A stretch of DNA of 64,000 nucleotides from Varanus komodoensis (taxonomy: Eukaryota > Chordata > Lepidosauria > Squamata > Varanidae): assembly GCF_004798865.1 (NCBI RefSeq), contig NW_025335268.1:118658880-118722879 (forward strand), read 5' to 3'. Numbering within the stretch: the stretch's first letter is position 1; the number at the start of each line of letters is the position of its first letter. The translations under genes and the position numbers were made by a program. Below the pieces are notes generated by a model, which searched no databases, was not told where the DNA came from, and saw only the letters and a program-made list of their open reading frames with translations. Below are positions 12,550-23,799 of the stretch, piece after piece.

Positions 12550-13905
12550 CTGTCTCCTAAACTCTCATTAAATGGACCTTGTGCATGAGCTGGGCAGAGA
12601 GAAGGACATATCCAGAAGTTCAGGTTCAATTCATATGAGAAAAGATAAAATAATCCTACACTGTACTTTATAGACCATAACCCAGCTCTTTGCATATTGC
12701 CCAGAAATGGATGGGAGGCTAGTGTACCTGCTGTAATATGAGTCACATATACCTTATAACTAGCTCTGGTCAACAATCTGGCTACAGCATTCTGAACCAA
12801 ATGCAAGTTCCAAACATGCTTTTGAGGCTGCCCCATTTATTTATTTATTTATTTGGGATACTTGTATGCCGCCCCATTCGCATAAGCCCCATTCGCATAA
12901 GCCGTGGCAGCACACATTGCAGCAGTCCAAAGGAGATGCAACTAAGGCATGGATAAATCTGAAATTTCTAGAAACAGGTACACTCGACACACTAGTCTCA
13001 ACTGCTCAAAGGCACTCCTGACCACCATTCAAGGTCAGGTTCAGATCCAGGTATGCACTCAAACTGAATTTTCAAGAGGGGTGCAACCCCTGCCAATGAA
13101 ACTCTGTTCTCATTTCCCTGTTCTGCCATTCTACTGACCAGAAACACTTCTGTCTTCTATAGATTAAGCTTCAGTTTGTTCATCCCCATCAAGAACTTTA
13201 CTGACACTTGACACTGATTCAGAACTTGAACAGCTTCCTTTAACTGAGATACAAAGGAGGCACAAAATTGAATTTAATTGACATGTTTGTTGCCCTCAAC
13301 CCCAGTACTTTAGGTGATGTTTTAATAATGTATGTCAAGTAAGTAGCAAGGAGGTTTGCTGGAACACTGTGTGACATCACAGCTCAAAGTATGGAACAGG
13401 AATCACCTAGCACCACCTTCTGGAACTGCCCCTCCATGGAGTGGAACCACTATAAACCACTTCTCGTTCCCATTCCAGTCAGGCAGTTCATAATGATACC
13501 ATGGTTAGTGGTATTCAAATCTGCAGAGAAGTCAGGCAAAACCAACAGGGACTCAATGGGAAAGTGTTTTAGATCACTAACCAAGGCAACTAAAGTTATC
13601 TCAGTTGCATAACATAGCATAAAGTCAGATTAAAATGGATTTAGATAATCCACATCATTCAGGAATACCTCTTTCTCAGGCACTTTACTCAAGAATGGAA
13701 TACCGGGGACTAGTCAAAAATTATCCAACACAGTAGGGTTTAAGGAGGTCCTTTTTAATTTATGACGTCCTTAACAGCATCCATTTGAAGATGCTCTTCT
13801 GTAAAGAAGCGTTCCATACTCTCTTTACTCATTCAACCAGTCCCCACCATCATCTAGCAGCTACTCTCCTCCAGGACTAACAGGGCTTAAGCACATGTGC
13901 AGATC
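12550..13905 (-). mobile_element. L2-type LINE fragment, reverse strand
   Basis: About 1.35 kb of the reverse transcriptase region of an L2-type LINE, read on the minus strand. One readable block translates as LHLVQNAVARLLT, matching the conserved L2 pattern LQLVQNAAARLLT. Plus-strand landmarks include CTTTATAGACCATAACC, CATTGCAGCAGTCCA, TAAGCTTCAGTTTGTTCATCC, GGTACCATGG-like sequence near 13495 and CTCAAGAATGGAATACCGG, in the order expected for the reverse complement of an L2 coding region. The copy is old, with many indels and stops, and is 5'- and 3'-truncated. A TTTATTTATTT tract plus a duplicated 15-mer interrupts it at about 12836-12908. Confidence 0.75.
12836..12908. repeat. TTTA tract and duplicated 15-mer inside the L2 copy
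   Basis: A (TTTA)n tract is followed by GCCGCCCCATTCGCATAAGCC, in which the 15-mer CCCCATTCGCATAAG is repeated in tandem. The flanking L2 homology resumes on both sides, so this looks like a small insertion (the tail of another L2-like or SINE element) later duplicated locally. Confidence 0.55.
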
Positions 13906-14139
13906 CTGTCTGCATCCTTGTGGGGCATGAATTAGGGAGCATTGATTATAACTAGACAAACCAATACTTCTTCTTAGGAAGCACTATTAACTAGTAGTGA
14001 AGTACTCATTATGGTGGATCACCTGTGTGCATGCATTTATGCATGCAAAGGGCTCATATATTGCAAGAACACCTGTGTGGTGCAGATATCCTAAGCTATT
14101 AAAGAACTTCTGCATTGCTCTGTTTTGGTTGGCAGACAG

Positions 14140-14260
14140 TGACCTGGTTCATGCAACCCGGCAGCCCATGGTGGCTTGTTGTGGTATTCAACTGGGTGTG
14201 ATTTGTTCACCATGCTCAAGCCACCTTGGCTTCTTCAGGGTGGCTTGCGATGCCAGCAGA
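14140..14260. mobile_element. GTTCACAC/CCCATGG palindromic repeat family, partial copy
   Basis: GGTTCATGCAACCCGGCAGC is followed by CCCATGGTGGCTTGTTG, then by sequence with CAAGCCACC and GGTGGCTTGCG in inverted relation. The segment shares its start with the better preserved copy at 15060-15252. It probably belongs to a MITE family whose transposase superfamily I cannot assign. Confidence 0.4.
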
Positions 14261-15059
14261 ATCTGGCAGCGGATTGTTTGTGTCTTCTTGGAAGGGTTAT
14301 AGAGCCACCTGGTATGGTCAGCAAAAAGTCCATCCTCTCCTCACACTGTTATCCTTTCCTCCTCCTCCAGCTTCACTTACTTGAGAGGAACTGGCTTCAT
14401 TTCCTCCTGAGCAGAATTTTCAGTTATGTGTATGCATGATTCATTTACCTCTGGGTAAGCACTGTACTCCCAATTCAAAACCACTGTGACTCAGTGGGTG
14501 GGGAATTTAAACTTTCCTCCATATTGTCATGCTGAAATTCAGGTATCTCCTTGCAGAGAAGATTAAAAAATGAATAAAATCTCTTGTGTTCTATTTTTTT
14601 AAACTTTTCCACACAGAGGTGGGGAGGGTTGACATGAAAACAGGAAGAAGGAGGTTTAAGTCTCCCTCCCAAATCACTATGGTCCTAAACTGGGGAAATG
14701 CACACTTTCCCAGAGGTAAATCATTTATACATATAGGCCCAGTTACACTAGGAAGAGGAGCAGCCTGCGAGGAGCAGCCAAGAAGCCTTTGTTTTTTGAT
14801 GTTAAAAAAGAAAGCACATTAAATCCTCAGCCACCTTTGTCTGAAAGAATAAGGCAAGTCCCCTCCAGCTAAGATATAGCATGCATATGTCAATGTAGGT
14901 GCTTCACAAGACCAGAAAATGGTGGGGGAGAATCTCAGCACAGCAGAAGTATGAAACTGTGCCCTAAAGGCCTCTGGGATCTGAGCTAGGAACAGGTGGG
15001 AGGATGAAGGAAGAAACAAAGCCATAGCAAGCTGGCCAGTGCCTGAGTGAACTCATTTG

Positions 15060-15252
15060 CATGTTCACGGCAGCCCATGATGGCTTGTTAGCCATGGTGG
15101 GTTTCAGTGCCTGCAGGCACCAGTTTGGCAATCCAAGTCCCAGCCTCTAGAGTTTCTTATTATGTGAGAATTCAGTGAAGGTAAGTTACAGGGGTAGTTG
15201 TCAAATCACCCAGAATCCATGGGCTGTTTTATGGTTGCGGGTTCACACGTAA
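15060..15252. mobile_element. GTTCACAC/CCCATGG palindromic MITE-like element
   Basis: The left end reads GTTCACGGCAGCCCATGATG and then GCTTGTTAGCCATGG. The right end (CCATGGGCTGTTTTATGG, then TTGCGGGTTCACACG) is approximately its reverse complement, giving imperfect terminal inverted repeats of about 35 bp around a short unrelated middle. This is a typical non-autonomous DNA transposon layout. I could not identify a clean target duplication, so the superfamily is unassigned. Related pieces lie at 14140, 19687, 21703, 27632 and 59757. Confidence 0.5.
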
Positions 15253-16280
15253 CAAAACGTGATGGTGTGTGCCCACCAAATGGGAAATATGCAAAATGGT
15301 GGCTGGTGCTGTGACAATCACCCTCAGGAAAATTCACCCACAGTGGCATTTTATTACATATGAACCAGACTATTTATTTCTGCTGACAGCAGTATGGCTC
15401 AGTCAGCAATTAACAAACCTACCATGGCTCATTTTAAGTATGTCTCAGTATCTTTCTAACACAGCATATTGCCTATTACTAGGTATTAAGATAAAATTGG
15501 CCAAAAAGTAAACTCCTTCCACCATCCATCAATTTTCAGTGGTTTGGCAAAGTGTGGACTGGTCTCATTTTAGAGAATACTCTGCATTGTATTATAGCTG
15601 GCATGAACATAGATAAACTAGAGACCATTCTGCTTGCTTGGGATCCATCCACTGAGCATGCCAGAGATCTTGGTTGATTAGCAGCATAGCCCGGCAAAGG
15701 ATGAAACCATAAACATAGTTTTGTAATCTCAGCCCCTTATTGAGCTTTGTAATTTACATTCACTATCAAAAGCATTCACCAGGCTGCACCTTATTTAATA
15801 TTGGCCCATAATGGGCTTTATTCACAAATATGACCAATCTTCATTTTATTTTAGTCACTGTTTACATTTATCCTATGCTATGTTTGCTTTTTGGAAAAAA
15901 TGAGATCAATTTAGTATAAAATGCTCTATAAAGATATTTTAAAGAGAGGGAGAGAGAATCTATAATACATTTATTATCACATTCTGGTATAATTTGTGTT
16001 TTGGATTTCTTTGGTCATTTATTCTTTTATTGTTCATTAGCACATACCTGTGTTATTTTATTAGCTCTTGCCCACCTAGCAATTCGAAAGCATTTAATGC
16101 AAATAGAAAAATAAGTACCACTTTGGTGGAAAGGAAACAATGCCCCGTGAGGTCATGGTGGCCACGTGACCACGGGAACGTCATGGTCATGTGGCCTGCT
16201 ATGGCTCATGGCCATTGAAATGGAGATGAGCACTGCCCCCTATAGCTGTTTCGGCTAGCAGAGTAAAATCCACAGGGACT
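15253..16280. other. Unassigned AT-rich stretch with an imperfect palindrome around a CACGTG
   Basis: No gene or known family. At 16146-16215 there is a cluster of palindromic words: GTGGCCACGTGACCAC (an imperfect palindrome around the E-box hexamer CACGTG), then CATGGTCATGTGGCC and CTCATGGCCATTG. Function is unknown. Confidence 0.4.
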
Positions 16281-16351
16281 CCTTTCCTTTTCTTTCCTTT
16301 CCTTTCCTTTCCTTTCCTTTCCTTTCCTTTCCTTTCCTTTCCTTCCCTTCC
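16281..16351. repeat. (CCTTT)n pentanucleotide satellite
   Basis: About 70 bp of CCTTT units, nearly perfect on the left and degrading to CCTTCCCTTCC on the right. The opposite strand is pure purine (GGAAA units). It interrupts unassigned sequence and is a likely length polymorphism. Confidence 0.95.
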
Positions 16352-19073
16352 TATTGAAAAGTACTGACAAATATAAGGTGAATAAAACTTAAATATATAT
16401 AAGTTACACATATATAATGTCAATGGCCCTTGGTGATGCTTGACTTTGTATACTTTTGTGTTGTTGTAAATCACTGGAGCAGTCAGCACTAGGTTCTTAG
16501 CCCAGAGTGAAGAATAAGAATGTACACACTAACCACGAGGCCAGGTAATGAGTATCAGAATTAATTTACAATTAGAACAGATGCAATTAGAACTTTAGGC
16601 AGTACAAAGAAAATTCTGTCTCACCCCTCTACAGAGCGTATAAGCCAGGAGGCATCCCTCATGCTCCAGGCCTAGACAATGGAAATGAAAGTGAGCAAGC
16701 AAAAGCTGTTTGAAATTGGAAAATGTATGCTTGGCAAAAAGGGGCTTTACAAGACAGGAAAATCTGGATTTAAATGATGAGGCAATCCTGGCTTAATGCC
16801 AGAGCCTCCCCCTTTAAAAAAAGAAAGAAGGAAAAAGGAAAAAAATAAGGTGTGCAATGACACCATGACGAGACAAGCCACTTCAAAAGCTGAGGAACAA
16901 CAAGGATGGGCACTCTATAAGCAAGCCCTTGCCTTATTTTCTCTTCCAGGGGTCATTGTGACCTGAATGCATGCCATATCGTGCCACCAAAATCGTTTCT
17001 GAACAGTGAAAGCAGGGAGGGTGAGCTTGAAATTGCCGTGACTCACAATCCCTCTGTCCGTGAAAGCCAGACCGCCCAACAGCTTCACTAGACTATGGCT
17101 TTGGCTGTAGCAGAGACAAACTGGCTAAGAGATCCAGAATGAAGATGTCAGAACTTTGACCTTCTGTGCTGTTCACAAAGTAGGAAGACTGGGCCTAAGA
17201 AGAGATGAATTTTTAATATGATCATCAAAGAGAGGAGACGTGTGTGTGTGTGTGTGCACGCGCCAAACAGAATGCCACCCAAGGAAGTGTTTCGCGTAAA
17301 GTTGTGGAACTTAGAAGCTTGCTTGTGACAATACTGTATGCAGAGGTTGGTCCAAATATAGGCACTATTCTATGTTCCTGCTTGTCCAAAGTATGTTTTG
17401 TAGCAGGATCCTGATTTTCATCCCTAGATTAATTTCACTCCCTTTTAATTACTGGGTCTTGCTTTCTAATTGGAAAATAACCAGTTTGGAAAACAAACTG
17501 GTCATTCTTGTTTGGTTTCCTGGTTTGACTGAACACAAGCATTGCTGTCAAAGCCAAAAACAGCCTCTGAATGCAAAACCTAAAAATTGGTACAGGAGAT
17601 GGAATGTGGAAAGGAAGGCAGTGGCAAGATTGATGTTGGTGTGCGGTGTGTAGGAGAGAGCACCTAGTGAGTTTTTTTGTTTTCTGTAGAGACCAACTTT
17701 GCTGGAAATTGAGTAAGAGTGATAGGCAGCTAGATGGTTTGTTTTCAGTGAAATAGTGGATGTTAATAACTGATAATCTGGAACTTATGGTCCAGATTGG
17801 TCCAGTTCAGCAGGTCCCTGTTGGGCTTTGAAATGAACTTGCACTGGATTATGTTAAGGAACTGACAGAGTGGAGAATCTGCTACGAAGAAGGTGAGAAT
17901 TTAAAAAACACGAGTCTTGACAACCTTTAGTGGAAACAAACCTGCTTACAACTGAAAGCCAAAAGAAGAGGTTATGATCTTTTGCCTGAAAGGGACACCA
18001 AGTTTTTCTCATTTATTATCACAGTATAACATTTCCCATATCTGGACTGTTCTGAGATACAGCAGCAAGGCCAGTAAAGCTGCAAATATATTTATTCAGA
18101 TATATGTTTTAAACTGTGAATGTTTAAAGCAAAACCACAAAACATATCTTAGATTTGGTAAATGTTGCTTTGTTTGATTTTTAGGTTCTGATCTGCAGTC
18201 CCTGGAAGCTGTCTGTCTCTGTGTTGCAACAAGGCAAAACTAGTCTAATTTAACTTGTTGCTTTGAAGGCCTCAAATCCAGCCTGGTCATGAATATGCAA
18301 TTCTCCTGAGCTTATTGGGGACCTCTGGCTGGGCCGAGAGGACTGTCTAATGCTCTTGTGCTGAGGCAAAACACCCTCTATATGCTCACTCCCTTGGTGA
18401 GTCTACATTCTCACCACTCTTCTCGCCACCTGTCATGGCTCCTCATCTCCATTCTCATCGCTGCCACCACTTGTTGGCTTGACCTGAGGAACTGGTGCGG
18501 AAACAGGCCAGGGCATCTTCTGCTTCTCATTCTCCCCACCATTATTATTCTTGGGGCAGAGTGAGAGACAGGCAAACAAGCAGCTTTCCCTGCTGAAGAA
18601 AAGGAGCATGTCAGGGAGGCTCTTATGAGGTGTGGGCTCCTGTCAAGTACCCAGCGATGCCTGCCTTTGATCTTCCACAGATTCCATGGATCTAACACAA
18701 CTTCCATGGTTTCAGGAAGTAAAAGTTAAAACTCTGCAAAAGGCAAGGATTGGGTCCACTCACTGCTCCCGCACATGCACAGGCAAGTGAGCGGTACCAG
18801 CCCTAGACCTGTTCTGTCATCTCTGATCTGAGTCATCATATAGTCTGACAGCCCTTCTCTGACTAGGTCTGGCTTTGCTCTCAGGTTTGCAGTCTCGCAG
18901 TTTGCAAGCCCTGTGAAATGGGAACTCAGATTCAGGACAGTTTGAAGAATCTCCACCAAATTACATTCTGCCCATGACAATGTTTATTTTGCATTTCGCA
19001 TACAACAGCCCTGTAAGGTGGGCCACACAGAGTGCTGCAAGACTTTGATTACTACCTATCTTTTTTGCCCCGC
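16352..19073. other. Unassigned non-coding stretch
   Basis: No recognisable gene or repeat family over about 2.7 kb apart from a short (GT)n run at about 17240-17256. Open frames are under about 100 codons and without domain features. Confidence 0.45.
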
Positions 19074-19309
19074 ATTATTTATTTATTATTTTATTTGTAT
19101 CCCACTTTTTTTCATTTCAAGGAACTCAAGGCACCTTACATAATTCTCTTTCTCCTCTTAATCTTATCCTCACAACAACAACACTGTAAGGGCTGACACT
19201 CTGTGACTGGCCCAGTGTCACCCAGTCAACTCCATGGCTGAGTGGAGACTAGAACCCAGAACTCCTGAGTTCAGGTCCTGTGCTCAACCACTACCCTGCC
19301 CTGGCTCTT
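19074..19309 (-). mobile_element. tRNA-derived SINE, reverse strand
   Basis: On the plus strand the copy opens with ATTTATTTATTATTTTATTTG and TATCCCACTTTTTTTC (tail reversed). It passes through TTATCCTCACAACAACAAC and CCAGTGTCACCCAGTCAACTC (body reversed), and ends with CAACCACTACCCTGCCCTGG CTCT (tRNA-like head reversed). All three SINE parts are present, so the copy is near full length. It is diverged from the copy at 37123 but is the same family. Confidence 0.8.
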
Positions 19310-19686
19310 ATTACATGCTGCTGACAGGTTTTCTTTGCTGACTGTATGCTACACTCATGTACTCTGCAAATGGTTAGCCTGAGCTGTGCTTCTCCAGAAA
19401 CAGGGTGTTTTAGTGACATGATCATAATAGTTTCCTTTTTACAAAGTGAAGGGTGTTTATTGGGATATTTAATATCTTAGCAAAACTAGTTGTTATTATA
19501 GAATAACTGTCTCAAGTGCATGCAGCCACTGTTAGAGGGATGGAAAGGAACAAGGCACAGGTACGTTCTATCCTCTTTTGTATTCACATGTAAGAGAGTC
19601 AAGGGACATTCTTCCCTACTCAGATTCTTAGTTTCTACTGACATGGGGAATGAAGCAGAAAGATGAAAAAAAAATCTCAAATCCTA

Positions 19687-19885
19687 AAACAGCCCATGGG
19701 TTGTGTGGGGTTTGTTTAACCTTATATAAGCCTTCCTTGCTGGGTTTGCATGATGCTATAAGCTATGGTGAATATACAGAATGACTACTGGTATGTTCCA
19801 CAACCCACTGTGGCTTAAATATTGGACTGTGGAATCATTATGTACTGTGGCGATCATGAAAATGGCCCGCTGTGTTCAGTGGTAC
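19687..19885. mobile_element. GTTCACAC/CCCATGG repeat family, diverged copy
   Basis: CAGCCCATGGGTTGTGTGGG lies at the left, CCACAACCCACTGTGGCTTA in the middle, and ATGGCCCGCTGTGTTCAG at the right. The outer segments are in imperfect inverted relation, as in the copy at 15060. Ends are uncertain. Confidence 0.35.
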
Positions 19886-20138
19886 TCTGTACATGGAAGG
19901 GTATCTGTGTGTGCATAGGTTTCCCTGTAACCTGAATGCTGGATCTGAGTTACAAATGGTATAGAAGCCTACATCTCATGTTGATGCCAGTTTTAGCTTC
20001 CACTTCGCCATTCAAACACATATTTTTTGAGCATGATGCAGCACCAGGTGCCTGGGTTTAACCACTATTTAATTTCACATACAGTCCCTATAGTATCTCT
20101 GTTTGGAACACGAAATGCCTTCTGGCAGGCCCTCTGTG

Positions 20139-20152
20139 GGGGGGGGGGGGAG
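20139..20152. repeat. Poly-G run
   Basis: A homopolymer run of about twelve G residues in the segment GTGGGGGGGGGGGGAGC, of no obvious element context. Confidence 0.8.
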
Positions 20153-20473
20153 CTGACGAGCTTACCTGGCAGATGATGACAGGAAACAGCAGCATTCCTG
20201 AAGGTGCCCTCAAACCTGGAACAAGCTCTGGATCTGGGCATCAGATGCCTCCATTTTGGGACAGGTGACATCTGGGTTACTTTTCCTAACTATGATTCAG
20301 GCATCAGTCTTGTAAATGTACATCTGTACAGGGTTCTGACCTCTTGGATGATTTTTCCAGTTGGAACCGAGGGTGCTGTATGCCCAAAACCTGAGATAAT
20401 CAAGGGGAAATGTTGCTCTGACTCCAAGTCTGTGAGTCACCTGGCAGCATATTAATTGTTGAATGTAATTGCT

Positions 20474-20672
20474 ACATTCATTTATATCCTACTTTTCTTC
20501 CTCTTGTAAGGAACCCAAGGAAGCTTGCAAGATTCTTCTCTCCATTTGATCCTCGCAATAACAAATCTGTAAAGTAGGTTAGGCTAAAGAGATTTTGACT
20601 GGCCCAAAGTCACTCAGTGAGCTTTATGGCCATGTGGGGACTAGAACCTGAATCTCCTGCTACACCTCATTA
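20474..20672 (-). mobile_element. tRNA-derived SINE, reverse strand
   Basis: Reads TTTATATCCTACTTTTCTTC, then GGAACCCAAGGAAGCTTGC, TGATCCTCGCAATAAC, GCCCAAAGTCACTCAGTGAG and GGACTAGAACCTGAATCTCC. This is the tail-body-head order of a reverse-strand SINE. The head end is degraded, and the copy is older than the one at 19074. Confidence 0.7.
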
Positions 20673-20907
20673 GTTCTCAACCTTGTTCCAGGTGCCCCTA
20701 TGCTGTAGCTGATACTGTGAGTAGAAGCCAAAGAAAATTAAGAAGAGTTTGCTGATTATCCCTGTCACCTGAACAAGGCTTATATTGTCTAGGCGCCAAT
20801 CCACTGCAGCAAACATGAAACCTAATCCTGAGTCTGAAAGATCTTATATTTTCACCTTTATTGATGTACTTTCTCAAGCCAACTGGGACCTCAAATTTTG
20901 TAAACAT

Positions 20908-21092
20908 TTCTTTATTTATGTCCCACCCTTCCTCCAGGAAATGTAGAATGGCATTCATAGTTCAACATACACTCCTACTTCCCATTTTATCCTTAGAACA
21001 ACCCTGTAAGATACGTTAAGCTGATATAGCATGTGACAGTCCTGAGCTTCGTGGAAGAGTGAGAATTTAAGCCTGGGCCTTCTACTCTGACC
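20908..21092 (-). mobile_element. tRNA-derived SINE, degraded, reverse strand
   Basis: TTTATTTATGTCCCACCCTTC is followed by ATTTTATCCTTAGAACAACCC, TGTAAGATACGTTAAG and a decayed head region. It follows the same family pattern but has more substitutions than its neighbours. It sits directly upstream of an RTE 3' end. Confidence 0.6.
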
Positions 21093-21127
21093 ATTTGCTG
21101 AATTAGCACATTCTGCAAACAAAAGTT

Positions 21128-21218
21128 GATCAAGGCTGTGAAGGACAAAACATTTTAGACGGCATTTGTTCAGAGGGTCACCATAAGTTGGAGATGACTT
21201 GACACTACATAACAATAG
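21128..21218 (+). mobile_element. RTE (non-BovB) LINE 3' end
   Basis: GATCAAGGCTGTGAAGGAC leads to CAGAGGGTCACCATAAGTTG, then GAGATGACTTGACACTACAT and AACAATA. This follows the RTE 3' consensus 'ggtcgccataagtcgg...gacttgatggcacataacaac'. It is a 5'-truncated copy of about 90 bp followed by AATAA-rich sequence with a short duplication (GAAATAAATAATAAG). Confidence 0.65.
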
Positions 21219-21584
21219 AATAAATAATAAGCTAGTGAAATAAATAATAAGGTAGTACAGCAACATGCTTTAATATTGCCAATAACTGACTCTGGATAAC
21301 TGATTGATGAATCTGGAAATCGAATGTGCTTAATCCAAGCACCTGAAGATGAAGAAAGTGGGAGGGAACAAGGAACAGCTCCACCTCATGTCCAAAACTA
21401 GTGCAAATTCAATATCAATATAAACACATCAAGCAGAGTGTCAGTGCTTTCTCTAATGCCTGGCTGGATTTTTCTTGTCCATTATAATCCCCTTGCTCTG
21501 AAGCCAATTAACTTTCTTTCTTTCTTTCTTTTGTTTAATGTTGGTTTGCTTTCTTCTTGGTAGAAACTAAAGGCACTTGTGTCA

Positions 21585-21705
21585 GTATAATGAGAGAATC
21601 AAAGTGGCTAGAGTTCTGGACTGGGAATCAGGAGACCTGAGTTCTAGTCTTCACTTGGCCCTGAAACTTGTTGATTCACACAGATTTTGAGTAAGTCACT
21701 GATGG
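21585..21705 (+). mobile_element. tRNA-derived SINE, partial
   Basis: The segment contains AGTGGCTAGAGTTCTGGACT, GGAATCAGGAGACCTGAG, TTCTAGTCTTCACTTGGCCC and TTTTGAGTAAGTCACTG. These are the head and the beginning of the body of the SINE family. The rest of the body and the tail are missing. Confidence 0.6.
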
Positions 21706-22149
21706 GGTTCACACAACATGTGAAGTGCTTTGAAGAGAAAAAAAGGGTGACAGAAGAGTCTGTCTGTGGCCCTCAAGCCACAGTGGCTTTAAAGCATGGG
21801 ATTCAATTTCAGGTGTGTTGGCTGATGGGATATATATACCAACTGCAGAAGGCTAGATCATCTGTTCAAGATGATACAAATGTGCACTTAAGTATCCATT
21901 TGGCTTGCAAAAGTTGGTGTTTATATGTCACTAATTTGAATACTGAAAGTGTGTCATGGTCCTCAATCCATGGCAAATGTTTATTCTTCTAGTTTTATGA
22001 CATCAGTCTTTTAGCCATCAAAAAGGTGCAGAGAATCCTTCCCTTCCATTTGTTAAATTACATGAGGGGAGACTGTTGAGCTGTGGTACAGGCAGTATTC
22101 AAACAGAATCTCTCTTCTGTCCCAAGCTCCCACCATTAGAGACACCCAC
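21703..22149. other. Unassigned stretch starting with a GGTTCACACAAC fragment
   Basis: The first 30 bases (GATGGGGTTCACACAACATG) match the terminal motif of the palindromic family described at 15060 and 59757. The remainder, including a 101-codon open frame, shows no recognisable family. Confidence 0.35.
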
Positions 22150-23390
22150 AACAGGAAGATGGGGCTCCTGGGCAAGGAGTAGATTCATTCTTTATACTGA
22201 TGATTTTCTATGGTTCATTTCCAAAGTGCCCATGCCAGCTGATGAAGCTGATTAATATGCTCAGCGATCTGGTTGTTCAATAAATAGGTCAAAATGTAAA
22301 GCGGTAGACTCTGTAATTATTGGAAACACTTATTGAGACTGATGAGGCAAAACGACGCATAGTCCATCTCCATAAATATGTGTTATGATGAATAATATGA
22401 TATAATATTTTGTCTAATCAGTGGATCATCACTGATGTTTATACCTATGGCATCTATGAATCTAAGGCTGTATCTTATTCAGATAGATAGATACATAGTA
22501 TCTCTTGGATGCTACATCTCTTTAACATGGGTTTCTTTAATTTGTCCAAATGCTGCTGATGCAACACAGCTAATTTTTTTTTTTTTTTTTTTTTTGCAAT
22601 GACCAGTAGCTGTTTCATTTTGGGAGGAGGCTATTATATGGATAAATGCTTTATTGGAACTGTCTTTAATGGTGACATACATGCAGTTTGAAATTATCTC
22701 TCTGCTTCTCAAGAATTATTGAATATCAGCATAAATAGATTCTCTGTGCTGCTTTGACAGCTAAAGAATAGTTATTAACATTGGGAACATAAACACTCAT
22801 CTATAAAATAATGGATTGAAGATCCTACACTTTTAATATCTGAATGGGTGGGGTATAGATATCATCCTCAGATTTATATTCATTTGGCTATCTGGTCTAC
22901 CTTTGTTGACGGCTATGTGTAATTACTAGAAAGTTTATTTTTATGCAGAAAATTCTTTCCTTCCTTCCTGTTGAAATCATACAATAAAAATGAAAAAAAA
23001 AAAAGTTTGGATGTGTCAGGCAACCAGAGTGGGTATATTTCATACATGCTGGAAATGTCAACATGCATATGATTTTTGGCAGCAAATAAATGTGATATCA
23101 CAAAAGGTAAATTATGTAATCAGTGTCAATCCTTTGTTAATTATATTTAATGTATTGGAAATGACCTTATCTAAAAGAGTAAAGTTATTGCTCTCATATT
23201 TGTTAATTGTTGCTAAAATAATCTGGGTGAAACATTTGAAATGGTTAGAGAAGTGCTTGGACATACTGGAAATGGGCAAACCAGCAGAGACAATGCACAG
23301 GCAAGGAAGGGAATTTGTAAGCTCTTTGTATAGCAGACAAACAGGATCAGTTCAGGTACTAGGATATGCTTTATGATAATATAAGATTGG
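22150..23390 (+). mobile_element. L1 LINE ORF2 relic
   Basis: Two blocks suggest L1 ORF2 on the plus strand. At 22188-22330 the translation includes ILYTDDFLWFISK and later GCSINRSKCKAV, resembling the L1 reverse transcriptase active site (Y/F-A-D-D) and the downstream G-Y-K-I-N-W-S-K-S motif. At about 22990-23376 an open frame of 128 codons contains WMCQATRVGIFHTCWKCQHA and YDFWQQI, resembling the L1 C-terminal Cys-rich block (C-x-C, G-T-F-x-H, W-x-C, F-W). The 22-T run at 22574 and much unreadable sequence separate the blocks. The copy is old and broken; the YTDD site replaces the expected alanine. Confidence 0.5.
22574..22595. repeat. Poly-T run
   Basis: Twenty-two consecutive T residues within the L1 relic. 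This could be the reversed A-tail of a small retrocopy, but I could not identify an adjoining element. Confidence 0.9.
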
Positions 23391-23647
23391 ATATAATGTT
23401 CTTTTTATAAATATTGTTATTTTCAGTGGATTTTTTTTCTCCCCCTCACTCACTTGGATGCATATGTTAATGTGGTGAGGGGGTCTGAGAATGTTGGAGA
23501 AGCCAAGAACAATCCCTCCAGGAAGCTAGGCTTTCTCTCTAGACTCCCAATGGTCTCCCAATGAAGGAATGGTCAAAGCTGACAAACTGGACTAAGGTGC
23601 TTCCATCTGCTTAAGGAGTAACAATCACATTTGTATCTATAATGGTG

Positions 23648-23799
23648 TTTTGTTGTTCTGTGCCATCAAGTCATCTCATGGGATTCCTGCTCAGCTCATG
23701 TAAATTCAAGACTGTGGTTTCTTTTATGGCGTCAATACAACTCATATTTGGTCTTCTTTTTCTTCTTCTGCCTTGAACTTTCCCTAGTTTGATGGTAAA
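23648..23799 (-). mobile_element. RTE (non-BovB) 3' end, reverse strand
   Basis: TTTTGTTGTTCTGTGCCATC leads through AAGTCATCTCATGGGATTCC, TTTATGGCGTCAATACAACTC and TTCTGCCTTGAACTTTCCCTAG. This is the reverse complement of the RTE 3' region. It stands head-on against a plus-strand RTE coding piece that starts next to it, so the two are in inverted orientation. Confidence 0.65.

Noticed and set aside
16199-16489. Frame encoding a Lys/Gly/Arg/Glu repeat
   Set aside because: It is the translation of the CCTTT satellite, not a coding gene.
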